Assembly (NCBI GenBank): GCA_002841335.1
Contig: PHEY01000002.1
Location: 248,001-312,000, forward strand
Source of the DNA: Actinobacteria bacterium HGW-Actinobacteria-2
GTDB lineage: Bacteria > Actinomycetota > Actinomycetes > Propionibacteriales > Propionibacteriaceae
DNA: 64,000 nt
Direction of reading: 5' to 3'
The notes below the pieces were generated by a model, which made no database searches, was not told the DNA's origin, and saw nothing but the letters and a program-made list of their open reading frames with translations. Position numbers and translations under genes: made by a program. Shown piece by piece: positions 18,415 to 25,994 of the stretch. How positions within the stretch are numbered: the stretch's first letter is position 1; each line of letters begins with the position of its first letter.

Positions 18415-19200
18415 ATGGGTGTTGGGAAACTGCTGCACCGGTGGCACCGCGTGGGCACCACTTTGGTCACGGCGCTGGTCGTGATGGTGGTCACCGGCGG
18501 TGCGATCGGCGGACTCGCCGATGCCGCCGCGCAACGCACCAATGCTGCGGCCCGCGCGCCGATCCCGGTGGCCGAGGCCCCGGTGGAGGCGCCGGCCCCG
18601 CCGGCGGCGGCCCCGACCCAGGTCGACGAGCTGCCCCGTGACCGCATCGACCACACCTGGGCGGCACGGACGTCCGCGCGCACGGGCATCCCGTTGCGCG
18701 CCTTCCTCGCCTACGCCGCGGCCAGCCTGCAGCTGAAGTCCGAGACTCCCGGCTGCGGCGTCTCCTGGAACACCCTGGCCGGCATCGGCTACATCGAGTC
18801 CGGACATGCCAGTCACGGCGGCGCACGGCTGCTCGGCTCCGGGCACACCGACCGTCCCATTCTCGGCCCGGTGCTGGACGGCCGGCGAACCGGTCTGATC
18901 CGGGACAGTGATCGTGGCCGGTGGGACGGCGACGCCAACTACGACCGGGCGATCGGACCGATGCAGTTCATCCCCGGCACCTGGAAGCGGTGGGGTGCCG
19001 ACGCCGACGGCGACGGCGTGGCCGACCCCAACCAGATCGACGACGCGGCCCTGGCTGCAGCCCGGTACCTGTGCGCGTCCGGCTCGCTGCGCAGCACGGG
19101 CGGCTGGCGGGCAGCCGTCCTCTCCTACAACCACTCCGAGGAGTACGCCGATCGAGTCGCCGGGGCAGCCAACGACTACGCCGCCAAGGCCTCAGCATGA
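18415..19200 (+). CDS. Membrane-anchored lytic murein transglycosylase
   Basis: Cleaves the peptidoglycan glycan strand, often to make room for envelope machines. 261 residues: an N-terminal signal-anchor (about 13-34), an Ala/Pro linker (45-70), then a transglycosylase SLT-2-like domain. The likely catalytic Glu is E128 in GIGYIESGH. The family motifs RAIGPMQFIPGTWKRWG and DADGDGVADPNQIDDAA follow. It begins three bases after pstB stops and its TGA overlaps the next start (ATGA), so it belongs to the same operon. Confidence 0.82.
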   Translation: MGVGKLLHRWHRVGTTLVTALVVMVVTGGAIGGLADAAAQRTNAAARAPIPVAEAPVEAPAPPAAAPTQVDELPRDRIDHTWAARTSARTGIPLRAFLAYAAASLQLKSETPGCGVSWNTLAGIGYIESGHASHGGARLLGSGHTDRPILGPVLDGRRTGLIRDSDRGRWDGDANYDRAIGPMQFIPGTWKRWGADADGDGVADPNQIDDAALAAARYLCASGSLRSTGGWRAAVLSYNHSEEYADRVAGAANDYAAKASA

Positions 19201-19599
19201 GCGCCCAGACCAGCGGCGCGCCGACCCCGTTCGCCAACCGGTTCGTGTTGGGCCCGCTCCTGGGATCGGGCGGCTCATCGGCGGCCTACCGCGCCACCGA
19301 CCTCGTCACCGCAGGGACAGCGTCCGGCAGCCGGCAGTGCGGTCGCGGTGGGGGCGGTGGTGCAACTCGGGGTGGCCTCCGGCAGCAACGCGGTACCGGC
19401 GGTGAGCGGACTCACCGTGGCCGCCGCGTCGGCGGTGCTGGAGTCATCCGGCTTCACCCTCACCGACGCCAGCCGGGCGCTCAGTCCAGAAGAGATCGTG
19501 AGCGAATCCCAGCCGGCTGTCGGCACCCCATTGCGCCTCGGGGTGGCGGTCACTTTGGTGATCAGTCCCACGCCGACGCCGAGCGACACCCCGGCCTGA
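19197..19599 (+). pseudogene. Collapsed Ser/Thr protein kinase-PASTA gene
   Basis: The ATG at 19197 overlaps the preceding stop and begins a clear PknB-type kinase N-lobe (FANRFVLGPLLGSGGSSAAY, then RATDLVTAG, the glycine-rich ATP loop). After about 38 residues the kinase stops. From about 19325, in another frame, the sequence encodes the end of one PASTA domain (SAVAVGAVVQLGVASG) and one full PASTA unit (VPAVSGLTVAAASAVLESSG ... VAVTLVISP), ending at 19599. The catalytic loop, activation segment and transmembrane helix are missing. An internal deletion with frame change explains this best. An assembly collapse is a possible alternative. Confidence 0.8.
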
Positions 19600-19641
19600 G
19601 CAATGACGCAGATCGACCCACTTTCGCTCCGAGCTCGCGGC

Positions 19642-19657
19642 TGCCATGATTCACCCG
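19642..19657 (+). promoter_or_regulatory. Extended -10 promoter, leaderless start of LRR protein 2
   Basis: TGC-CATGAT (19642-19650), six bases, then GTG 19657, with no Shine-Dalgarno. It mirrors the first LRR gene's promoter. Confidence 0.55.
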
Positions 19658-21681
19658 TGAACAGCGTTCCGCAGCGTTTTCGCGCCACCCTCACCCGCAG
19701 CGTCTCAGCTGCCGCCGCCCTCACTCTTGCCGCCGCCTCGTGGCTGATTCCGGCCCAGCCGGCCGCAGCCGAAGACAGCGTCACCATCCCGGACGTCACG
19801 CTGGCTTCCTGCATCTCGGCACGCCTGTCCACCGAGTCGCTGCCAGCTGACTTCACCGCCACCAACCTGGCGAAGCTCACTCAGCTCAGCTGCCCGTCCA
19901 GCGGGATCGCCGACCTCACCGGACTCGACAGTCTCACCGGCCTGACGCGCCTCTCCTTGGCGACGACCACAGCGGACCTGAGCCCCCTGACGAGTCTGGT
20001 CGGTCTGCAGTACCTGGTCATCGTCGACTCCAACGTGACCGATGCATCGCCGATCGCCGCCCTGCCAAACATCACGCAACTGCTTGTCAAAGCGCCGCTG
20101 GTGACCAGCTACGGCTTTGCGCTCGGGCACGACAATCTCGTGCGCGGCAGCTTCGAGGTGCCGCTCGCCGACGATCTCGCTGATTTGGCCACGCTCCCCG
20201 CCCTGTCAGACCTCCAACTCATCAACCCGTCCGGGTCGGCGCGGGCCGCAGCCAGGACGCTCGTCGGCGTGACTCAGCTGCGCATCACCACCAACACCGC
20301 GGACGGCCTGGCGGGGCTCGACGTCCCGCCCGGTGTGACTCAGCTGTACTTGAACGGGGCGAAACTCACCGATCTGACCGGACTGAAGCCCAGCTCCGCG
20401 CCGGCTCACCTAACCGTGTCGGCCGCGCAGCTCACCAGCCTCGATGGCATCAACCAGCTGCCCAACCTGACGCAGCTCAAGACCTACGCCAGCGACCTGA
20501 GTGACATCTCCGCGATCTCCGGCCTCATCGACCTGGACAGTCTCGACGTGAGCAACAGCAAGGTCGCCGACCTCACCCCGATCAGCGGGCACACAACCCT
20601 GCGCACGCTGAATATCTCCAACACCGCGGTGAGCGACATCTCCGCGATCTCCGGCCTCACCGACCTGGACAGTCTCGACGTGAGCAACAGCAAGGTCGCC
20701 GACCTCACCCCGATCAGCGGGCACACGACCCTGCGCACGCTGAACATCTCCAACACCGCGGTGAGCGATCTCAGCGCCCTCACCGGGCTCCCGCTCACCT
20801 CCTTGAAGGCACCCTTCCTGGGCCTCACCGAGGTCACCGCCCTGGCCGGCTTCGGTCCGCACGCCACGGTCGAGCTTGACGGCAACCACATCAAGGACCT
20901 CAGCCCGCTCCCCGACGATGCCGAGGTCAGCATCGGCGTCCAGAGCTTGCCGGACTACCCGACGGCGACCGTGGGCACGCCCTTCGACTTCGGACTGCGA
21001 TCGGCCAACGGGCAGGCGCTGTGCCCGCAACTGCCCGCGGCAGTCCTCTGCACCAACGGCGCGGCGACCTATCCGGCCTCCGGCACCTACCGCACCGACG
21101 GGGGCAGCTTCTCCTTCACCCAGTACGCGGGACCGAACCGGACGTTCACCCACCCGTCGATCACCGTGCAGGGCAAGCCCGTGATCGACCTCGACATCTC
21201 GGTGATCACCGGTAAGTGGAGCCCGACGCCCACGGTCGCAACCATTCGGTGGTATCGCGACGGTGTCGACGTGACCCCGAGCGGAGCGCCGTCCTTCTAC
21301 AGGATTACCGCTGCCGATGTGGGGCACCGCATCAAGGCGTGCTACACCGCTTCGCTCGACGGCTACGACACCACAACCGCCTGCACGGCCCCGACGGCGG
21401 TCGTCAAGCCCAGACAGTTCGGCAGTATCCCCTCCCCCCGCCTCGCCGGCACCAAGCGCGTTGGGCACACCCTCACCACGGTGGCCACCGGGCCATGGGA
21501 GGAGGGCTCGGTGCGGCACTACCAGTGGTACCGAGACGGCAAGAAACTCCGTGGCGAGACCTCGGCGTCCTACCGGCTACGGAAGGCTGATCGCAGGCAC
21601 CTCATCAAGGTGCGCGTCACGGCGACCAAGCCCGGCTACACCACCGTGGTGAGGTACACCCCCAGCTACCGCATCCGGTAA
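19657..21681 (+). CDS. Secreted leucine-rich-repeat protein 2 (paralogue of LRR 1)
   Basis: 674 residues. A signal peptide (about 1-38, ending PAAAED) is followed by the same N-cap as LRR 1 (VTIPDVTLASCISARL against VTIPDANLRACVSAQL; both continue LPADFTA). SDS22/internalin-type repeats follow. Two of them form a near-identical 44-residue duplication (SNSKVADLTPISGHTTLRTL and its flanks, encoded at 20503-20766). The C-terminus has two Ig-like modules, the last containing YQWYRDGKKLRGETSASYRL, homologous to LRR 1 and to the Ig-like protein at 15139. The stop codon abuts the stop of the convergent GTPase gene with no gap. Surface binding function is inferred. Confidence 0.8.
   Translation: MNSVPQRFRATLTRSVSAAAALTLAAASWLIPAQPAAAEDSVTIPDVTLASCISARLSTESLPADFTATNLAKLTQLSCPSSGIADLTGLDSLTGLTRLSLATTTADLSPLTSLVGLQYLVIVDSNVTDASPIAALPNITQLLVKAPLVTSYGFALGHDNLVRGSFEVPLADDLADLATLPALSDLQLINPSGSARAAARTLVGVTQLRITTNTADGLAGLDVPPGVTQLYLNGAKLTDLTGLKPSSAPAHLTVSAAQLTSLDGINQLPNLTQLKTYASDLSDISAISGLIDLDSLDVSNSKVADLTPISGHTTLRTLNISNTAVSDISAISGLTDLDSLDVSNSKVADLTPISGHTTLRTLNISNTAVSDLSALTGLPLTSLKAPFLGLTEVTALAGFGPHATVELDGNHIKDLSPLPDDAEVSIGVQSLPDYPTATVGTPFDFGLRSANGQALCPQLPAAVLCTNGAATYPASGTYRTDGGSFSFTQYAGPNRTFTHPSITVQGKPVIDLDISVITGKWSPTPTVATIRWYRDGVDVTPSGAPSFYRITAADVGHRIKACYTASLDGYDTTTACTAPTAVVKPRQFGSIPSPRLAGTKRVGHTLTTVATGPWEEGSVRHYQWYRDGKKLRGETSASYRLRKADRRHLIKVRVTATKPGYTTVVRYTPSYRIR
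20503..20766 (+). repeat. 132-bp tandem duplication inside LRR gene 2
   Basis: Copy 1 (20503-20634) and copy 2 (20635-20766) differ at only three positions by eye (T/C in the CTCATCGAC word, A/G in CACACAACC, T/C in GAATATC). Each encodes two LRR units (44 residues), so the reading frame and the solenoid phase are kept. The identity is far higher than between other repeats of the gene, which points to a recent duplication. Confidence 0.9.
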
Positions 21682-22803
21682 CTACTCCGGCTTGCGAATG
21701 CCCGGCATTCGGCGGGCCAGCTCGGCCTCGAACAGGTGCCGGACGGCGGCGGTGTCGACTTTGCCGTCGATCATCGGCAGGGTCTTGTTGAACGTCTTCT
21801 GACAGACCACCAGCCACGCCTGGCCCATCGCCAGGGTCAGACCGGAGGCCACCGAGGCGTTGATCACGCCGCCGACCACCGAGCCGGCGCCGGGAATGAA
21901 CTTCAGCAGGCTGGATGCGGCCGCGCGTCCGGCCGAGGTGGCGATCGAGGTGGACGCCACCGCCAGCAACGCGGACTTCTCCAACCCGATGCCATGCAGG
22001 TGGGCGATGCGGGCCATCATCGACAGCTGAATGGGCACCAGCACCGCAGCGGACGAGAACGGGATCGGCACCGCCGCAGCTGCCGCGGCCGCGGCTACCG
22101 CTGCCGCGATCGCTTTGTTCGACTGGTTCGTCTTGAGTTCCAGATCGATCTCTTGGGCGGCGGCGAGGGCGGCTTGTACCGCTTCAGGAGCAAGGTGAAA
22201 GGTGGCACGGAGCACATCGATCAAGCCGTAGGCCGGCTGACCGCTGAACGGGTCCCTCATCGCGTAGGTCAGGAACGGACGTCCGCCGAAGATCGGCAGG
22301 TCGCGGGCCTCGATCTGGCGCGCCAACTCCACCGCGTCCGGGTGGAACTGGCCGTCCCGCATCGGCACCTGGGTGAGCACGACCACCACCGGAATCTCCA
22401 GGGCGGCCAGCGTGCGAATGAACCGGTCTTCGACGTCCTCGAAGCGGCGATCCATGCCACGCACGCAGTACCAGGCCACATGGATCTGTTCGCTCAGCGG
22501 CTTGCTGCGTGAGTCCTTCACCGCCTGGGTGAGTTCCTTGATCAGCTCGTCGTCGTCGCGGCCGATCTCCAGCCCGCGGGTGTCGATCACCCCGAGCGTG
22601 CCACGGCGGTCGAGGTACAGGTGGGAGCCGATCGTCACCGGGGCACCGATGCCCGTCGCGGCGACGCGCTCGCCGAAGATCGCATTCACCAACGTGGACT
22701 TGCCCACGCCGGTCTTACCGAAGACGGCCAGGTTGACGCGGCCGAGCGCCTCGGCCTGCTTGGCGAACTCGGCGTTGAACGACTCTGAGAACCATTGGGT
22801 CAC
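21682..22803 (-). CDS. Dynamin/Era-like GTPase with a C-terminal membrane-associated DUF697-type region
   Basis: 373 residues. The G1 P-loop GKTGVGKST spans residues 29-37, with switch-II IDTRGLEI. The usual NKxD/TKxD is replaced by LTQVP, so guanine specificity is less certain. The C-terminal half has an Ala-rich hydrophobic stretch (AAAVAAAAAAAAVPIPFSSA) and GAGSVVGGVINASVASGLTL, typical of DUF697 proteins that associate with membranes. The GTG start at 22803 lies six bases after TAGGCT. The biological role of the family is not established. Confidence 0.75.
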   Translation of the reverse strand: MTQWFSESFNAEFAKQAEALGRVNLAVFGKTGVGKSTLVNAIFGERVAATGIGAPVTIGSHLYLDRRGTLGVIDTRGLEIGRDDDELIKELTQAVKDSRSKPLSEQIHVAWYCVRGMDRRFEDVEDRFIRTLAALEIPVVVVLTQVPMRDGQFHPDAVELARQIEARDLPIFGGRPFLTYAMRDPFSGQPAYGLIDVLRATFHLAPEAVQAALAAAQEIDLELKTNQSNKAIAAAVAAAAAAAAVPIPFSSAAVLVPIQLSMMARIAHLHGIGLEKSALLAVASTSIATSAGRAAASSLLKFIPGAGSVVGGVINASVASGLTLAMGQAWLVVCQKTFNKTLPMIDGKVDTAAVRHLFEAELARRMPGIRKPE

Positions 22804-22815
22804 AGCCCCAGCCTA
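22804..22815 (-). promoter_or_regulatory. Leaderless promoter of the GTPase gene
   Basis: On the minus strand TAGGCT (22815-22810) is followed by GGGGCT and the GTG at 22803. The six-base distance puts the transcript start at or next to the start codon. Confidence 0.5.
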
Positions 22816-22976
22816 CGGACCGGCACCCCCGCGGGGACCCCGAACGACCCCGGACGCGGCCCTGGCGCCTCCCGTGCGCCGGATGCTGGTCGTGGTCAGG
22901 GGCGACCAGGTGAGCGAACTACGGTGTGGGAGCCCCACGCCGAGGCCGCGACGAAGCGTCCATCCTGGAGGAACGC

Positions 22977-24506
22977 ATGAACCTGCTGCGCACCAAGTCG
23001 ATCGAACAGTCGATCGCCGACACTGACGAACCGGAATACCAGCTCAAACGCTCCCTGGGCGCGCTGGATCTGACCGTGTTCGGCGTCGGCGTGGTGATCG
23101 GGGCCGGCATCTTCACCCTCACCGGACGCGCCGCCCACAACGTGGCCGGGCCGGCCATCGTGGTCAGCTTCGTGATCGCCGCGATCGCCTGCGCGCTGGC
23201 TGCGATGTGCTACGCCGAGTTCGCCTCCACGGTGCCGGTGTCGGGCTCGGCCTACACCTTCTCCTATGCAGCCCTCGGCGAGGTATTTGCCTGGATCATC
23301 GGCTGGGACCTGATCCTGGAGATGTTCCTGGGCGCGTCCGTGGTCGCCCAAGGGTGGAGCGCCTACCTGAGCGTGTTCCTCGGCAAACTCGGCTTCGAGT
23401 TGCCTGCGGCGATCAGCTACGGCGGGGTGATCGATCTGCCGGCGGTCCTGCTGGTGCTCGTCCTCGGCTTGCTGGTGGCAGTCGGCATCAAAGAGTCGCT
23501 GCGGGTCAACATGGCCCTGGTGGCATTGAAGCTGTTCATCGTGCTGTTCGTGATCGTGGCCGGCATCGGCTTCATCAACCCGGCCAACTACGTCCCGTTC
23601 GTGCCCGAATCGGTGCCCACCCCGGCCGGCGACCCGAACGCCTGGGCCACCCAGCCGCTGCTGGAGTTCGTCACCGGGCAGGTGCCGGCCACCTTCGGTG
23701 TCGGCGGCATTCTGGCTGGCGCGGCCCTGGTGTTCTTCGCCTACATCGGCTTCGACGTGGTGGCCACCACCGCGGAGGAAACCCGCAATCCGCAGCGCAA
23801 TCTGCCGATCGGCATCATCGCCTCGCTGGTGATCTGCACCATCTTGTACTGCGCGGTGGCCCTGGTGGTCACCGGGATGGTCCCCTACGACCAGCTCGAC
23901 CCGAAGGCCGCCTTGGCCAACGCCTTCGTCCAGCATGGCCAGACCTGGGCGGCCACCTTGATCTCGGCCGGTGCGGTGGCCGGCCTGACCACCGTGGTGC
24001 TCACCTTGATGATCGGCGCCACCCGGTTGATCTTCGCCATGTCGCGCGACGCGCTGCTGCCGATGAGCCTGGCCAAGGTGCACCCGAAGTTCCGTACCCC
24101 GTGGCTGATCACCGCGATCGTCACCGGCGCGGTGGCCGTGGTCGCCGGCTTCACGCCGGTCGGCATCCTGGAGGAAATGGTCAACATCGGCACCCTCAGC
24201 GCGTTCGTGCTGGTGTCGATCGGCGTGGTGGTGCTGCGGCGCAAGCGTCCGGACCTGCCGCGGGCGTTCCGCGTCCCGTGGTCTCCGGTGCTGCCGATCG
24301 CCTCGGCGGTGATCTGCGGCTACCTGATGCTCAACCTGAGCGTGGAGACCTGGTTGCGGTTCGTGATCTGGCTGGCGATCGGGTTCGGGGTCTATTTCAC
24401 CTATTCGATGCGCAAGTCTCGGCTCGCGACCGGGGTGGCGATCCGTCCCGACATGCTGGACGCCATGGAGCACGGCCGCGTACAGGACCCCGACGACCTG
24501 CGCTGA
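22977..24506 (+). CDS. APC-family (cationic) amino acid permease
   Basis: Secondary transporter importing amino acids. 509 residues with about 12-14 transmembrane helices. It begins with the CAT-type sequence LKRSLGALDLTVFGVGVVIG followed by AGIFTLTG, the unwound substrate-binding part of helix 1. Then come AMCYAEFASTVPVSGSAYTF and FFAYIGFDVVATTAEETRNP, all hallmarks of the cationic amino acid transporter subgroup. ATG 22977 has TGGAGGA upstream. It is a single gene, with a GCGGCC/GGCCGC hairpin downstream. Confidence 0.88.
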   Translation: MNLLRTKSIEQSIADTDEPEYQLKRSLGALDLTVFGVGVVIGAGIFTLTGRAAHNVAGPAIVVSFVIAAIACALAAMCYAEFASTVPVSGSAYTFSYAALGEVFAWIIGWDLILEMFLGASVVAQGWSAYLSVFLGKLGFELPAAISYGGVIDLPAVLLVLVLGLLVAVGIKESLRVNMALVALKLFIVLFVIVAGIGFINPANYVPFVPESVPTPAGDPNAWATQPLLEFVTGQVPATFGVGGILAGAALVFFAYIGFDVVATTAEETRNPQRNLPIGIIASLVICTILYCAVALVVTGMVPYDQLDPKAALANAFVQHGQTWAATLISAGAVAGLTTVVLTLMIGATRLIFAMSRDALLPMSLAKVHPKFRTPWLITAIVTGAVAVVAGFTPVGILEEMVNIGTLSAFVLVSIGVVVLRRKRPDLPRAFRVPWSPVLPIASAVICGYLMLNLSVETWLRFVIWLAIGFGVYFTYSMRKSRLATGVAIRPDMLDAMEHGRVQDPDDLR

Positions 24507-24572
24507 GGCACGGTCGGTCGCGATGCGACCCGGGCTGGTGTGCCACCCGTAGCCCAGATGGCCCGGGGCCTG

Positions 24573-24589
24573 GCGGCCACGAAGGCCGC
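24573..24589 (+). terminator. Short hairpin after the permease gene
   Basis: GCGGCC-ACGAA-GGCCGC, a perfect 6-bp stem 66 bp after the permease stop. There is no T-run. It directly precedes the likely -10 (TAGAGT) of the next gene. Confidence 0.3.
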
Positions 24590-24593
24590 GCAA

Positions 24594-24599
24594 TAGAGT
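24594..24599 (+). promoter_or_regulatory. -10 element (TAGAGT) of the FG-GAP-like gene
   Basis: TAGAGT matches the actinobacterial TANNNT hexamer. It lies 51 bp before the ATG at 24651, leaving a normal leader with GAAGGG as ribosome-binding site. No convincing -35 is seen. Confidence 0.4.
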
Positions 24600-24650
24600 C
24601 GATGGTGGGGTCAGTGCGACTCTTGTTCTGCTGAATCGAAGGGATCCCCG

Positions 24651-25928
24651 ATGAGGCACCATCGGATCACCTCGCTTGCCATCGCTTCGGCGATGACCGC
24701 GACACCGTTCGCTCTGGTCGTGACTCAGGCGGACGCTGCGCCGCTCAGGCTGGTGGCCCCAGCGGACGTCACCGCGCCGACAGTCGCGAAGCATGTCGTC
24801 ACCGACCTTGATGGCGACGGCACCCGCGATTCGGTGACTCTCACCTACCTCGGAGCAGACCGGTTCAGCCTGAACGCGACGACGACGAAGGGGGCTTCCT
24901 CCACGGTCTCGTTCACCTCCCACGTCGACGCGAAGTGGGCACCGGCCGAAGACACCTGGTACGGAGCTTCGGCCATCGACGGTCGCAAAGGCTCGGAGCT
25001 GATCGTCAACGCGTTCACCACCCGTACCGCCGCGAGCCGCGGGAACGTTTCGCTGCGGGTGTACACCTGGAGGTCGGGCAAGCTCGTGATGGCAAAAGCC
25101 CCCGCTAGTCGATGGGGAAAGACCTGGAAGGTCAACGCGAGCCTCGCCGGCGAGGCCCGCGGCTACAACTTCTTCACAAAGTCTGGGCGTCGCTACGTCG
25201 ATGCCACCCGGATGACCACCGGGAAATACACCAAGCCATGGAACGGCTACGTCACCCGTTCGGTATGGCGAAACGGCAAGTGGGCCACGCTCTGGACGCA
25301 CAAGGCCAAGACGGTCAAGAGTTCAGCACTGTCCAAATGGGGCCAAGTGGGGATCGCGGGACCGAACCTGCTGCTCGGACAGGTCAATGTCGATGTCGAC
25401 GGTGACGGTCGCTCAGACCTGGTGACCTACTACCGCGGCGGCTTCGACGCCCACATGCTTCGCGTGGTCACGGCCTCAGGCAAGTTCAACCAGGTCGGCT
25501 ACCAGACCGAGCAGGACTCGGCATTCATCGGGGCTGCCCAGCTGGACGGAGTAGCGGGCTACGAACTCATCGCCGAGATCGCCGGCGAAGGACCGGTGTG
25601 GACCGTGTTCAGCTGGAGCGACTACACGATCAGAGAAACACCGATGCCTGCCCTGTACGGCACCACGGGCGGGGCGATTCCCTGGCACGGCCACAGCGAC
25701 GAAGCGATTACCAACCTTCGCTTCTACACCGATGCCGGCACCTCCTACGTCGAGACGGGCTGGATCTCGTACGAGAACTCGATCCTGACCGACCCGGTGA
25801 ATTTCGCTGTCTCGGCGTGGCAGGACGGCAACTGGGTCAAGAAGTCCGAGGGGCAGCGCGTACTCACCCCTGCCGAACGCGCCAGCTTCCACCTCGGCTT
25901 CAGCGTGAACGGGCTGGTCGCTCCCTAA
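24651..25928 (+). CDS. Secreted protein with two FG-GAP-like calcium motifs
   Basis: 425 residues with a signal peptide (about 1-30, ending ADAAP). Two DxDxDG calcium-type motifs are visible: DLDGDGTRDSVTLTY (about 52-66) and DVDGDGRSDLVTYY (about 248-261). Each is followed by beta-strand-like sequence, as in FG-GAP/VCBS propeller blades. A long Trp/Tyr-rich middle (KPWNGYVTRSVWRNGKWATLW) suggests further blades. No catalytic motif and no cell-wall anchor are present. It is a single gene; function unknown beyond an extracellular, probably calcium-binding propeller. Confidence 0.65.
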   Translation: MRHHRITSLAIASAMTATPFALVVTQADAAPLRLVAPADVTAPTVAKHVVTDLDGDGTRDSVTLTYLGADRFSLNATTTKGASSTVSFTSHVDAKWAPAEDTWYGASAIDGRKGSELIVNAFTTRTAASRGNVSLRVYTWRSGKLVMAKAPASRWGKTWKVNASLAGEARGYNFFTKSGRRYVDATRMTTGKYTKPWNGYVTRSVWRNGKWATLWTHKAKTVKSSALSKWGQVGIAGPNLLLGQVNVDVDGDGRSDLVTYYRGGFDAHMLRVVTASGKFNQVGYQTEQDSAFIGAAQLDGVAGYELIAEIAGEGPVWTVFSWSDYTIRETPMPALYGTTGGAIPWHGHSDEAITNLRFYTDAGTSYVETGWISYENSILTDPVNFAVSAWQDGNWVKKSEGQRVLTPAERASFHLGFSVNGLVAP

Positions 25929-25932
25929 CATC

Positions 25933-25966
25933 GGTCGTCGCTCCTGGGGGAATCGCGTCGACGACC
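25933..25966. terminator. Bidirectional hairpin between convergent genes
   Basis: GGTCGTCG (25933-25940) pairs with CGACGACC (25959-25966), with GGGGGAA in the loop. It sits between the stops of two convergent genes, so it may serve both. Confidence 0.4.
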
Positions 25967-25994
25967 TCGTTCCCCTGATGACGGCAGCGAATGC

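Noticed and set aside
22896-25301. 801-codon open frame on the minus strand opposite the amino-acid permease
   Set aside because: Its product is low-complexity His/Arg/Gln/Gly-rich sequence without motifs, the usual mirror of a high-GC gene. The permease on the other strand has clear family motifs.
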